The notes beneath the pieces are model-generated. The model did not search any database. It saw only the letters and a program-made list of their open reading frames with translations, and was not told the DNA's origin. Below, one piece after another: positions 10,869 through 21,315 of a DNA stretch of 64,000 bases (positions are counted from its first letter, which is position 1; every line of letters begins with the position of its first letter). A program made the position numbers and the translations under genes. This stretch comes from Triglochin maritima. Lineage: Eukaryota; Streptophyta; Magnoliopsida; Alismatales; Juncaginaceae. The stretch spans positions 13,756,743 through 13,820,742 of the forward strand of contig OY821772.1 of assembly GCA_963682175.1 (NCBI GenBank), written 5' to 3'.

Positions 10869-12338
10869 TCAATGACCAAAACGATCACGAAACATAGAAG
10901 TGAGAGAGTCAATGCCATTAAGCACCGAGTCGACCTTAGCGTCAAGACGCCCAAGGTGCTGAGATGTCGAAGCTTCAAAACGATCAAGACGTTGAGAGGT
11001 GGAAGCTTCAAACGCATCGAACCGATCCGACAACTGCTGAAAGGAATGATCCGGAGTGTATTCAGTATAAGTGGATCTCCACTGACTCTCCTGCCAAGCA
11101 GATTCGTCGCCTTCTCCCCAAGAACATTGACCCTCCTGCTGAAATGGTTGGGGCATCCAACGAGGATCGGCCGGCACATCATCTTCATCTTCTTGCTCAG
11201 AATCTCCCTCAGATGACGCTTGAATAGAAGATGATGCAATGGTTTTCATTTTAGAAAGAGTGGTCTTACAGATAGGATATTTGTAGGTGGCCGATGGACA
11301 ATCGGTAACACGAATTTTAAGAAGGTCAAAGAGAGCGGTGAGCAACATGGGATAAGGGAGATACCTCCCTTTCTTAAAGCGCATGTGGAGAAAAATGAAT
11401 AAAGGCCAATTGACCGGAATTTTCTTGTAAATGCAATAGATGCACACAAGCTCCGTATAAGATATTTCGTTATGATGGCCATGTTTAGGGAGCAAGTTGA
11501 AGGAAACGATATAGGCCAATACTCGAGCGATAGGATGCATTAAGGATGAGTTGTGAATAATAAAGCCATTTTTGGATGGAGGTGGAAAGGCATATAATTG
11601 AGCAACCATATCATCATGAGTGATGTTATCAATAACACTAAGAGGATGATCAACATATAAATTAACACCCTCGAACTCTAAGCCAAAAGCTTCAGCAAGA
11701 GTTCCGGGGACAATTTCATATCTAATACCATTGATCATAGTACGAGCAATATGGTGATTTGGTTCAAAACGAAGATTACAATAAAATTGTTGAACCAAAA
11801 ATGGATAATATGGTTTTGATGCAAGTTTGGTGAGACAATGTGTGAGGCGATTAGCATCAAAAAGAGATTTAAGAGAGAAATCACGAAAGTCCGCTACCTC
11901 AATGGCGCGGTTTGGAATAAAAGGAGCCGCCGAGAGCTTTTTCTCCCAATCACTTTTGGCGAACTCGTCAATAGGATGGAAGGCAAGAGTAGGAGGCGCG
12001 GGCGGATGCCGGACATTTGGGGTAGTAGAGGAGCGATCGTGGGCCTTCTTGGTGCGTTTTTCGGTGGAAGTGGTGGAGGCATCCGAACGTTTCTTGCGGA
12101 TAGCCATTTTCTTCCCGGTCATGGTGAATAACTCGAGTTTGGGGAAAACAAATGGGTGCAAAATGAAGAGGAGATGATGAGAAGCGATAAAATGCAAAAA
12201 GATTTGAGTTTTACCGCAGGAAAAACGCAAAATCGAGGGAGGAAGGTGATGGGGAAGGCTTAGGGTTAGAGAGAGAGATGGGTAAAAGTGAAGACCAAGT
12301 TCCGATCTAGCCCTAAATGCAGCAGAAAACGACAGCAC
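10869..12338 (-). CDS. Env-position ORF of the SIRE-type element
   Basis: This sense-strand ORF lies downstream of pol, where SIRE/Maximus elements carry an 'envelope-like' gene. The full ORF is 489 codons. I favour the methionine at 12122 (residue 73, MTGKKMAIRKKRS, about 417 residues), because the stretch before it is low-complexity and reads like a leader. The central part (DFRDFSLKSLF to YLPYPMLLTALFDLL) resembles the plant 'putative transposon protein' domain by its pattern. An acidic segment (SEGDSEQEDEDD) and a C-terminal helix with near-repeats of RFEASTSQ follow and probably form a coiled coil. There is no convincing transmembrane segment in the 417-residue form, so an envelope role is unproven. 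A binding protein for the nearby palindromes is an alternative guess. Confidence 0.75.
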   Translation of the reverse strand: MLSFSAAFRARSELGLHFYPSLSLTLSLPHHLPPSILRFSCGKTQIFLHFIASHHLLFILHPFVFPKLELFTMTGKKMAIRKKRSDASTTSTEKRTKKAHDRSSTTPNVRHPPAPPTLAFHPIDEFAKSDWEKKLSAAPFIPNRAIEVADFRDFSLKSLFDANRLTHCLTKLASKPYYPFLVQQFYCNLRFEPNHHIARTMINGIRYEIVPGTLAEAFGLEFEGVNLYVDHPLSVIDNITHDDMVAQLYAFPPPSKNGFIIHNSSLMHPIARVLAYIVSFNLLPKHGHHNEISYTELVCIYCIYKKIPVNWPLFIFLHMRFKKGRYLPYPMLLTALFDLLKIRVTDCPSATYKYPICKTTLSKMKTIASSSIQASSEGDSEQEDEDDVPADPRWMPQPFQQEGQCSWGEGDESAWQESQWRSTYTEYTPDHSFQQLSDRFDAFEASTSQRLDRFEASTSQHLGRLDAKVDSVLNGIDSLTSMFRDRFGH

Positions 12339-12845
12339 CGGTCGACCGATCCATCTTTCGGTCGACCGAAAGGTTAAAGAAAACTGTAAAAACTTAAGTC
12401 GAAAAACGAACGGTCGGACAGAAGCATATTTCGGTCGACCGGATAAAAGAACAAGGCAGACAATCCCCTGCTATCAGTCGAACAAAATCTACCGGTCGAC
12501 CGAACCAAATAAAATCGGTCGCACGAAAGACACGAGCGGTCGAACGAAAACTCAAAATCAAAAACTTAGGATCCCTGCTATCGGTTGAACAAATCCGACC
12601 GGTCGACCGATAAATTGAAAACGGTCGCACGGATAACACTTGCGGTCGAACAAATACACAAAGTCGAAAACTTAGGATCCCTGCTATCGGTTGAACAAAA
12701 CGGACCGGTCGACCGAACAACTAGCACCGGTCGACCAAACTCAGGAAATCGGTTGAACAAACAGAATTCGGTCAAGAAACAACTCAGCACCGGTCGAACG
12801 AAATCTCCGTTCGGTCGACCGGTGGAACAGTAAAAACCAGAACAA
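12335..12845 (-). repeat. Palindrome-rich spacer with ~105-bp tandem units
   Basis: About seven perfect CGGTCGACCG sites lie between pol and the env-position ORF, plus variants such as CGGTCGCACG and CGGTCGAACG. Units of about 105 bp beginning near 12461, 12563 and 12668 share TCCCTGCTATCGGTTGAAC (C/A differences in the first) and the palindrome after it. The same palindrome fills U3 of the LTRs. Confidence 0.85.
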
Positions 12846-12907
12846 AGCTTCAAAAACCAAGAGACACTAGAACCAAATATAGTCAAATGGGCTCAAGTAA
12901 AACGTAC

Positions 12908-15900
12908 TCAAATGTCATTTAGGGTACACATACCAAGATTAAGTCTAATGAGATTGAATTGATCAACATTTAAGGGTTTGGTGAATATATCCGCTAATTG
13001 ATCATTTGTGGGAACAAATATAAGTTTAATGTCTTCTTTATTTGCATGATCTCTAAGAAAATGATGTCTAACTTCTATATGCTTAGTTCTAGAATGCAAG
13101 ATAGGATTTTTGGAAAGGTTGATAGCACTTGTATTATCACAATAAATTGGTGTAGTTTGAAACTCAAGTTGCAAGTCCTTGAGGGTTTGCCTCATCCAAA
13201 GGACTTGTGCACAAGCACAGCCGGCGGCGATATATTCAGCCTCGGTTGTTGATAATGCAACACTATTTTGTTTCTTACTGAACCATGAAACAAGAGATTT
13301 ACCCAAAAATTGACAAGTGCCACTAGTACTCTTACGATCTAAAATACAACCGGCATAGTCGGCGTCGCTATAGGCAACAAGATCGAAAGTCCTAGTCTTA
13401 GGGTAGAAAAGTCCAAAATCAAAAGTGCCTTTTAGATAACGAAAAATTCTTTTTAATGCATTCAAATGAGTTTCTTTTGGACATGCTTGAAAACGTGCAC
13501 ATAAACATACAGCAAACATAATATCGGGACGACTTGCAGTAAGATAGAGTAAAGAACCGATCATACCACGATACTTCTTGATGTCCACATCTTTGCCATT
13601 TTCGTCTTTGTCCAATTTTACGCTTGTACTCATGGGTGTCTTTTGAGGTTTGCTAGTTTCAAGCTCAAAGCGTTTGAGAAGTTCCTTTGTGTACTTTGCT
13701 TGATGTATGAAATTCCCCTCTTGAGTTTGCTTTATTTGGAGTCCGAGAAAGAAATTTAGCTCACCAATAAGGCTCATCTCGAACTCTCCCTGCATAGACT
13801 TAGAAAATTCTTCGCATAGACGCGGGTTACTTGCACCAAAGATAATGTCATCAACATATATTTGTACCACTAATAAATCATGATTCAGAGTTTTAACAAA
13901 TAAAGTTGTATCTACTTTACCCATTTTGAATCCTTTATTAATCAAGAAATTCTTCAATCTCTCATACCAAGCTCTAGGAGCTTGTTTGAGACCATAAAGA
14001 GCCTTCTTGAGTTTAAATACATGGTTCGGATAAGATTCATTAATAAAACCAGGGGGTTGAGCAACATAAACTTCTTCAGAAATAATTCCATTTAGGAAAG
14101 CACTTTTAACATCCATTTGAAAAAGTTTAATGTCCATAAAAGAGGCATAAGCTAAAAGCATACGAATAGCTTCCATACGAGCCACGGGAGCATAAGTTTC
14201 ATCAAAGTCTATTCCCTCCTCTTGGCGGTAGCCTTGAGCAACGAGTCTAGCTTTGTTTCTAACTACATTCCCATCCTCATCAAGTTTATTTCGGAAGATC
14301 CATTTAGTTCCAATAACGGTTTGATTAATGGGTTTTTCAACAAGTTCCCAAACGTCATTTCGAACGAATTGGTTTAACTCTTCATGCATAGCCATTAACC
14401 AAAATTCATCATTACAAGCTTCGTCTACTTTCTTAGGTTCTAATTTAGATATGAAAGCATAAGAATCACAAACTACATGAGCCTTTGATCGTGTTGTCAC
14501 ACCTTGAGAAACATCTCCAATCACAAGGTCCTTTGGATGTTCCTTTCTATAGGTCCAATCCTTGGGAAGCTCCTCTTTGTTTTCTTGTGGAAAACTTGGA
14601 GGGTCTTGATGTGGCTCATGGGAGACATCTTGAGATGAGACATGTCTAATTATATCCATATAGTCATCATCAAGAGAGGAATTATCTACACAAGCCAACT
14701 CATCAAAGTTAACGTGTAGAGACTCCTCGACACAAAAGGTTCGTTTGTTATAGACTCTATAGGCTTTGCTCCTATCGGAATATCCTAAAAAGATGGCCTC
14801 ATCGGATTTTGCATCAAATTTTTCCAAGTTATCTTTAGTGTTGAGGACAAAACATTTTGACCCAAAAGCTTTAAAGTAAGAAATTTTTGGAATACGTTTG
14901 TGCCACAATTCAAAAGGTGTTTTCTTCAAAATAGGTCTTATAAGAACACGGTTTAACACATAACAAGAAGTATTTACGGCTTCACACCAAAAATATTTTG
15001 GAAGCCCTTTTTCCATAAGCATGGTTCTTGCCATCTCTTGAAGAGTTCTATTTTTCCTTTCAACTACCCCATTTTGTTGGGGAGTGCGAGGAAAAGAAAA
15101 ATTATGTTTAATCCCTTGTTTTTCACAAAACTTTTGAAATAGCTCATTTTCAAATTCTCCTCCATGATCGCTACGGATAGTAATGATATGTAAATCTTTT
15201 TCTCTTTGAACACGTTTGCAAAAGCTTTTAAATCTTTCAAATGCATCATATTTATTAGCCAAAAACAAAACCCATGTAAATCGTGAAAAATCATCGACAA
15301 TCACAAAAGCATATCTTTTACCACCTAAACTAACGGTTCTTGAAGGACCAAAAAGATCTAGATGTAAAAGCTCAAGAGGTTTTGAAGTTGACACAACATT
15401 TAAAGATTTGAAAGACGATTTAAATTGTTTTCCAAATTGACATGCATCACAAAGTTTATCCTTTTTGAAATCAATTTTAGGAAGTCCTCTAACTAATTCA
15501 AGTTTGGATAATTTGTGTAATTGTGACATACTAATATGTCCCAAACGGTTATGCCATAACCAAGCTTCGTCATTTGAGGCAACTAAACAAGTCTCTAAGG
15601 CTAGATTGCTAATGACATCAACAAACACAATGTAAATATTATGAGATCTACAACCTTTAAATATAATTTTCATGTTATGTTTTGAGACAATATAACAATT
15701 TGAATTGTCAAAGATAACCATATAATTTTTATCCGCTAGTTGACTAACACTTAGCAAATTGTGTTTTAGCCCTTCTACTAACAAAACATTTTCAATATGA
15801 GGAGTAGAGGAATTGCCAACATTACCAATGCCGACAATTTGACCTTTAGCGTTGTCTCCAAATGTGACGGTTCCTCCCTTCTTAGGCTTTAGATTTGATA

Positions 15901-15955
15901 GAACTTGAGAGTCTCCCGTCATGTGCCTTGAGCACCCACTATCGAGTATCCACTT
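12908..15955 (-). CDS. SIRE-type pol: protease end, integrase, RT, RNase H
   Basis: The frame is open from 15955, and the first in-frame methionine is at 15922. Just before it the frame encodes the protease active site (WILDSGCSRHM), so translation must enter from gag. Counting from Met 15922: pre-integrase HHCC (H124, H129, C158, C161), integrase catalytic D189, D252 and E288, RT core from about residue 524 with YVDD at 689-692, and RNase H after about 820 with SDADYAG and STTEAEYIAA. All catalytic residues are present, and there are no internal stops over 1004 residues. It is in the +1 frame relative to gag because of one extra base at 15956. It produces the enzymes for cDNA synthesis and insertion. 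Confidence 0.95.
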   Translation of the reverse strand, partial: KWILDSGCSRHMTGDSQVLSNLKPKKGGTVTFGDNAKGQIVGIGNVGNSSTPHIENVLLVEGLKHNLLSVSQLADKNYMVIFDNSNCYIVSKHNMKIIFKGCRSHNIYIVFVDVISNLALETCLVASNDEAWLWHNRLGHISMSQLHKLSKLELVRGLPKIDFKKDKLCDACQFGKQFKSSFKSLNVVSTSKPLELLHLDLFGPSRTVSLGGKRYAFVIVDDFSRFTWVLFLANKYDAFERFKSFCKRVQREKDLHIITIRSDHGGEFENELFQKFCEKQGIKHNFSFPRTPQQNGVVERKNRTLQEMARTMLMEKGLPKYFWCEAVNTSCYVLNRVLIRPILKKTPFELWHKRIPKISYFKAFGSKCFVLNTKDNLEKFDAKSDEAIFLGYSDRSKAYRVYNKRTFCVEESLHVNFDELACVDNSSLDDDYMDIIRHVSSQDVSHEPHQDPPSFPQENKEELPKDWTYRKEHPKDLVIGDVSQGVTTRSKAHVVCDSYAFISKLEPKKVDEACNDEFWLMAMHEELNQFVRNDVWELVEKPINQTVIGTKWIFRNKLDEDGNVVRNKARLVAQGYRQEEGIDFDETYAPVARMEAIRMLLAYASFMDIKLFQMDVKSAFLNGIISEEVYVAQPPGFINESYPNHVFKLKKALYGLKQAPRAWYERLKNFLINKGFKMGKVDTTLFVKTLNHDLLVVQIYVDDIIFGASNPRLCEEFSKSMQGEFEMSLIGELNFFLGLQIKQTQEGNFIHQAKYTKELLKRFELETSKPQKTPMSTSVKLDKDENGKDVDIKKYRGMIGSLLYLTASRPDIMFAVCLCARFQACPKETHLNALKRIFRYLKGTFDFGLFYPKTRTFDLVAYSDADYAGCILDRKSTSGTCQFLGKSLVSWFSKKQNSVALSTTEAEYIAAGCACAQVLWMRQTLKDLQLEFQTTPIYCDNTSAINLSKNPILHSRTKHIEVRHHFLRDHANKEDIKLIFVPTNDQLADIFTKPLNVDQFNLIRLNLGMCTLNDI

Positions 15956-17744
15956 GCCCTTTCTCCTTGCTTTGATCTACATGCAAAGAGACAAGTGAAG
16001 ACTTTGGTACCCAAATTTGTTTGGGTCCTTGAGGGTTAGCTTTTGGTACCCAAACTTGAGAGGTCTTAGGTACCCATACATTTGACAAACTTACTTTCTT
16101 AACATATGAATTGTTATGTTTAACAAAATAAGATGTAGCTTTCTTTTGTTTTCCACCCATGTACCCCAAACCATGCTTAGTCAAAGATTGAGTTTGGGTT
16201 CCTAGAAGCATGTCTAGCATTTTTCTACCCAACGTGAATTTCTCTAGATCTTTTGTAAGTTGTTCATTCTTGGCAATAAGATCTTTGTTGTTGTTACAGT
16301 TACTAGTAGATTTCAGCATGTTTATCTCATTAGCAAGCAATTCATTCTCTTTAAGTAAGTTTTCATGTTTAGTAGATAAATCTAGATGCACTTTTCTTCC
16401 TAATTTGTTTTTATGACAAATCATCTCATATCTTTCAGCAAGTTCATGAAAAGCATCTAATAACTCATCATAGGAAGGGGTTTCTTGAATTGATACCTCA
16501 TCGTCATCAATTTCCACCACTTGGGGTTGATTGCTTCTCCTTGGGGATGTAGCGGTGCTTGAATCCGAATCCTCATTGTGTGCCATAAAGCACATGTGTG
16601 CTTCTTCCTCTTGAGAGTATTCGGTGTCGGAGGATGTAGATGAGCTTGAATCATCCCAAGTGGCTTTAAAAGCCTTCTTTCCGTCTTTGTCATGGTGATC
16701 CCTTCTTTTGTGATCATCACGTTCTCGTCTTCTAGGTCTCTCTTCTTTATCTCTTCTAGGAGGCCTATCTTCCCTAATTCTCCTCGGTCTCTCATCTCTT
16801 TCTCTTCTAGGAGGGAATCTTCTTGGTTCTCGTTGTTCACGATCTCTTGACTTAAGGAGTGGACAATCCTTCTTCATGTGCCCCGTCTTGTTGCATTCGT
16901 AGCACGCGAAAGTCCGGGATGATTCTCCTTTCCCTCTAGTGAACCTTCCTTTGGCGAGAAACTTCTTGAAGTTGCGGGTTAGAAATGCAACATCATCATC
17001 GGTGTCATCGTCTTCGATACTTTCCAAATCCGACGTTGCTTTGAGAGCAATTGTTTTCTCCTTTCTCCTTAACCCCTCTCGCTCCTTCTCCTTCTCTCTT
17101 CTTTCCTCCATTTGAATCTCATAAGCCATGAGGCTTCCTATGAGATCCTCCATCTTTAGCTTTGAGAGATCTTTGGCCTCCTCGATTGCCGTTGTCTTCT
17201 TCTCCCACTCCAATGTCAACGATCTAAGAAACTTCCGTACCCTGTCACTTTCAATCAAGACCTTACCAAGGTTTTTCAAGGAGTTAGTGATATGAGTAAA
17301 GCGAGTATGCATCTCGCTAATGGATTCGTTGGGTTTCATGGCAAACATTTCATATTTTTGCATATATGAATCTATCCTAGTTTCTTTCACGGATGATCGT
17401 CCTTCAAAATGACTTTCTAACATATGCCATGCCTCAAATGCAGAATCACAAGCATTAATTCTACCATATTCCTCTTCGGTTAATCCACACATGAGAATGT
17501 TCATTAATTTTGCATTCATTTGAACCATTGCTAGTTCATCATCACTCATGAGTTCAAACTCTTTGTTTTGAGTATATGGAATTTGAAAGAAAACCCATAG
17601 CTTAACATCATATGATTGAATGAAGATTATCATGCGTTTCTTCCAATAGGCATAATTGGTTCCATTAAAAAGTGGAGGTCTACCGGTGTGGAATCCCTCA
17701 CGTTGTTGGGCCATTGCTACAAATGTTAATTTGTTTATATGCAA
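15939..17744 (-). CDS. SIRE-type Gag
   Basis: This capsid/nucleocapsid protein packages the element's RNA. The ORF is 601 codons. The likely start is the second methionine (17714, MAQQREGFHTGRPP), since copia Gags begin shortly before the NYAYWKKRM block. In ORF numbering, the capsid-like UBN2-type region spans about 20-215 and a CCHC zinc knuckle C281-C284-H289-C294 follows. A long Arg/Asp/Glu-rich segment covers about 296-355, and a Leu/Lys/Glu-rich probable coiled coil lies near 430-520. Repeated VWVPK motifs come next, and the ORF ends out of frame (VDTR then stop). The capsid and knuckle are intact. The stop results from an extra C (minus strand) in the gag-pol joint. Confidence 0.93.
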   Translation of the reverse strand: MHINKLTFVAMAQQREGFHTGRPPLFNGTNYAYWKKRMIIFIQSYDVKLWVFFQIPYTQNKEFELMSDDELAMVQMNAKLMNILMCGLTEEEYGRINACDSAFEAWHMLESHFEGRSSVKETRIDSYMQKYEMFAMKPNESISEMHTRFTHITNSLKNLGKVLIESDRVRKFLRSLTLEWEKKTTAIEEAKDLSKLKMEDLIGSLMAYEIQMEERREKEKEREGLRRKEKTIALKATSDLESIEDDDTDDDVAFLTRNFKKFLAKGRFTRGKGESSRTFACYECNKTGHMKKDCPLLKSRDREQREPRRFPPRRERDERPRRIREDRPPRRDKEERPRRRERDDHKRRDHHDKDGKKAFKATWDDSSSSTSSDTEYSQEEEAHMCFMAHNEDSDSSTATSPRRSNQPQVVEIDDDEVSIQETPSYDELLDAFHELAERYEMICHKNKLGRKVHLDLSTKHENLLKENELLANEINMLKSTSNCNNNKDLIAKNEQLTKDLEKFTLGRKMLDMLLGTQTQSLTKHGLGYMGGKQKKATSYFVKHNNSYVKKVSLSNVWVPKTSQVWVPKANPQGPKQIWVPKSSLVSLHVDQSKEKGQVDTR

Positions 17745-17752
17745 TTAACAAG

Positions 17753-17764
17753 GCTCTGATACCA
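17753..17764 (-). other. Primer-binding site of the SIRE-type element
   Basis: On the minus strand TGGTATCAGAGC lies two bases after the 5' LTR. It matches the common plant initiator-tRNA-Met primer site. Confidence 0.93.
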
Positions 17765-17766
17765 AA

Positions 17767-19292
17767 TGTAGGATCTAATTGCCCTAAATATTAGTCTTAA
17801 GGGGGGGTTTATAGACTAATTACTCACTACTAACTATTTATGCAATAACAAGATCACCAATGAAAACAGTGAGATAGAAAGGCAAACCAAACACCGGATG
17901 TATAGAGGTTTGGATCCAACACCGGATCCTAGTCCTCTCTTACGAATTGCTCTTTCTTGAGCAACTTCGCGATCTTCACTAATTTGATCTTCTTTCCGGG
18001 CAAAGATCGAGCCTTTACAATTCAAGCTTGCGAACACCCTCGCCAAGCTTGGACCTCCTTCTCACAACCCGAGAAGAGCTTCACTCCGGAAGCTTGTACA
18101 ACTCCTTTGTAGTAGACTTTGTGTAACCTACTCTTGAGCACTTGAAATTGATGATGAATGCAATTGAATGATTGATCAAGAGAGTGGTTGAGAGCAATAA
18201 GTAGAGTAAGAGCACTTGGAAAGTTTTAGCACAATGGGAGCTTAGAGAATGGATTGGTAACCATGTAAAGATGATCTAAGCTCTATATATAAGCCTCTTA
18301 AGTTTTCTAGCCGTTTGAGAAAAGATTTGATTGGGTTTTGTGCAAGATACACAAACCAGAGATTCAGGAAGCAATTCTGTCAAAGTTCGGTCGACCGGTA
18401 AGAATGAAACGGTCGACCGGTTACGTGAATAGTGGTCAAACGGTTAGACAAACTAGGACCGGTCGAACTAACTGGGAGGGAACTTAAGTGTACCGGTCGG
18501 ACGAAACAAGGAAACGGTCGACCGATGTGAAGGTTCGGTAGAGACAAAGAGTGACCGGTCGAACCAAGGTGGTATCGACCGATAGCAGGAAGAATGCTAC
18601 GAACGATAAATGGTCAAACGGTCGACCGGTTAATAAGATTTGTTCGACCGGTTAAGCTATGTATTTCGGGGTATGGTGAAAGTATGTGTATACGACCGTT
18701 GTATAATACGACAAGTATAACGGTCACAAAAGAAGACAAAAATAGAAATCAATCGGTCGAACAGAAATGGACATTCGGTCGACCGGTTGCACTAAGGCAC
18801 GTGTCTTCCAGCACGCATGAACAGTTGATCGGTCGACCAAAAAAACCTTAAGTTTCTCTAATGAACCGGTCGAACCAGTACAATGTTCGGTCGACCGAAA
18901 AGGTTCAGAAAACAGTTTTTGGGTAGATCGGTCGAACCAAATGGTCGACCGGTCGACCGGTTGAGTGCAGAAATCCTGGATAAGGTTTGATTGATTTCTA
19001 AAGAAGTTTTGTATAGAATTTGAAGGTTTAGATCTACTTCTATGGAATCCTAAAGAGTCAAGATATGCACTGCATCAAGATTTAAGTGCTCAAGTTACAT
19101 TTAAATCCTAATGACAATAATGTAAACCTATCTACTCTTCAACTCATTTCTTGTTTAACTTGACACCTGAAATGTTAGTATAAAGCGATATATGTGTAAT
19201 GTGCAAGAGTGATATGAACGAATTACATGTGTTTAAGTTAAATGTTGATTAATCATCAAAACGGATAAGCAATCATTAGCCAAAAGCCAACA
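17767..19292 (-). repeat. 5' LTR of the SIRE-type element
   Basis: It is 1526 bp, and I see no difference from the copy at 9006-10531. It contains the same palindrome cluster and the TATA box at 18284-18291. Confidence 0.95.
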
Positions 19293-19297
19293 ATATC

Positions 19298-19660
19298 ATC
19301 CGTAAACGAGTGGGCATGTCAAAGTCTCTAACCGTCAATTAAAGCAAATCCTTGAGAAAACGGTTAATTCCTCGAGGAAGGATTGGTCGACTGAGTTGAA
19401 TGACGCGTTGTGGGCTTTCCGCACCACGTTTAAGACCAATTTGGGTATGTCCCCAATCGGGTAATGTACGACAAGGCTTGCCACCTACCAGTCGAGCTCG
19501 AGCATTGTGCTATCTGGGTGATTAAGAACCTGAATGTGGATCTTGATCAAGCAGGGGTGCATCATAAACTCGACATTGTGGAATTGAAAGAGCTACGCAA
19601 TGATGCGTATGAAAATGACAAAATTCATAAGTCTCGAGCCAAGATGTCCCCCGTCTTAAG
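19298..19660 (+). pseudogene. Ty3 element 2 integrase C-terminal part
   Basis: It continues the integrase broken at 9005: the ATSYHP codons are split exactly by the SIRE-type insertion and its duplication. The reading gives [30 protein letters not shown] and, after a frame change near 19460, YDKACHLPVELEHCAIW and LKELRNDAYENDKIHK. These are typical of Athila/Tat integrase C-termini. A stop replaces one codon of the HPQTSGQ-like block (about 19303). The frame runs on to 19763, but its end is 3' non-coding sequence shared with 58740-58850. Confidence 0.85.
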
Positions 19661-19829
19661 TATCTCACAAGTTTTGAGGGAATTCGGGTTTGTGTCCATC
19701 AACATAACCATAAACTTCCCTATGTGCATCACGTTGGTGAGATCTTTTCATTTTCATACGTAAATCCATTAGTATCATGCTCACATTCATTGAGGAAAAT
19801 GCATGAAGTAAGTGAGTGTGTGTGGGGGG

Positions 19830-20212
19830 TGTTTTACATGAGTACATAGTCGAGTCTTTCTCATTTTCTTTTGCGTTCTTTTGTTTTCTTTTGTGTGCAT
19901 TGTTACGATCATGTTAGTGTGCTGCATTTAATATTGATATATCTTCTTGCCATGATCCTTGGGTGAATTGTCTTCTTTTGCTTGTCTTGTGCTTTAAATT
20001 TTTCACATTTATTTCAAAATGTCCGTGTGTTTGCGAAAGAAAATGTTTTGTGGGTTTTACGTGTGTTTGGCATGTGCAAAACCATTGAGAGGCAAAGTAA
20101 AAAGAATGCTCCCAAAATTGTCTTGAACATGATGCATTAGGATATCTAGTATACCGGCTTTAGGTCTTATCGAGTTGTAAGGATGCACTCCGGTCTTCCC
20201 TCGGGGGCGAGT
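19830..20212 (+). repeat. Inverted repeat, left arm (383 bp)
   Basis: It is the reverse complement, with scattered differences, of 21316-21698. The arms are separated by about 1.1 kb. Both derive from the element's own 3' non-coding region. Confidence 0.85.
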
Positions 20213-20221
20213 CAAAAACTT

Positions 20222-20880
20222 GATGTGTTCGGTTTAATACCGCAAGTGCACGGACGTCAGTGAAGACGGGGCAACTACGGGTCGATCCACAGAGAGGTGT
20301 GTCAACTATGGTTCTTTCGAAGGCAAGTGGGAAAAAGATGGGAGAAAATGTGTGATTATACTAAACTAAACTACGAATGAACAAACAATAAAATTAAACC
20401 CCATACGGGGTAGAGAAAGAATGCGAATATGAAAATATGTGTATGTGTGTGTTAATTTGTGCTCGTCACAACATGTAGTACATGAAAACCATAAAACCAA
20501 ATCCAACTTTACCTCCACATGAAATGAGTTAAAACATTATCATTAAAACATACATGACAATAATTGAAATGAAGCTAAATAAACTCATGCATAAAGACCA
20601 AACCCCACTATGTCTTCACATGAAATAAGATTTACACAATCATTAAAACATACAAGACATTAATTAAGGTGAGACCAACAAGATCATATGCTACCACATG
20701 TCATGTTTCATTCATCTACTCTATCATTATCCTCACCTCATCATTCCCCATAAAATAGGCCCACTAATTTAAGCATGTGCTAATCATCACTCAATAGCAT
20801 TAACACATCAAAGATAAGAGTGAAGTCCTATTAGATGGTTGTGGAAATCATGTAAGGCTCATAAGATTTTCATTTTTCTT
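20222..20880 (-). repeat. Inverted fragment of the element's own LTR 3' half
   Basis: Read on the minus strand it matches about 24330-24990 of the 3' LTR, including the end region with GTGCACTTGCGGTATT. It lies directly beside inverted 3' non-coding sequence (20880-21698), so LTR start and polypurine tract were lost from the inverted copy. Confidence 0.8.
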
Positions 20881-21315
20881 CTTTTCGGGGCATTATGAAT
20901 TACACTAGTTGGTGTTTGATTCCCTCAGGGTCGAGTTTCGTGCATCATTGCCTGTGGGGACTTACACTATCACGTACACCTTCCTCCAAATCTCTACATA
21001 GGGTGATCCCTATCACCCCTGTAATGGAAGTTTGATCGGTGCATCCCAAGTCAGATGACTTGAAAGCACCAAGCATTAAGTCTACTCGGACCTAATTTCC
21101 CGAGTGATAGGAGCCGTATGAGAAGAGAGAACACCACTTATTTATTTATTTATTATCTACATGGGAACCAAAACCTCTACACTTAAAGTTTCACAACAAG
21201 ATTTTAAGGATCACTAACTATGACAAACTTCCTTATACTAACAGACACGAATTATTTGACTCACTAGGTTCAGGGTGGACTTCTTTAAATGTTTGAGTAC
21301 TGAAACCCTATGATT

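Larger units (their letters stand above)
9006..19292 (-). mobile_element. Complete SIRE-type Ty1/copia element
   Basis: The 10,287-bp element is flanked by the perfect 5-bp duplication ATATC (9001-9005 and 19293-19297). Its two 1526-bp LTRs show no difference by eye, so insertion is recent. On the minus strand the order is 5' LTR, primer site, gag, pol (protease, integrase, RT, RNase H), a palindrome-rich spacer, an extra ORF in the env position, a polypurine tract and the 3' LTR. The extra downstream ORF, long charged Gag and pol order fit the SIRE/Maximus lineage. The only coding break found is one extra base between gag and pol. The insertion interrupts the integrase of Ty3 element 2. Confidence 0.95.

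Noticed and set aside
11827..12177. + strand ORFs opposite the env-position ORF
   Set aside because: They are shadows of the longer minus-strand frame, which fits the element's sense and position.
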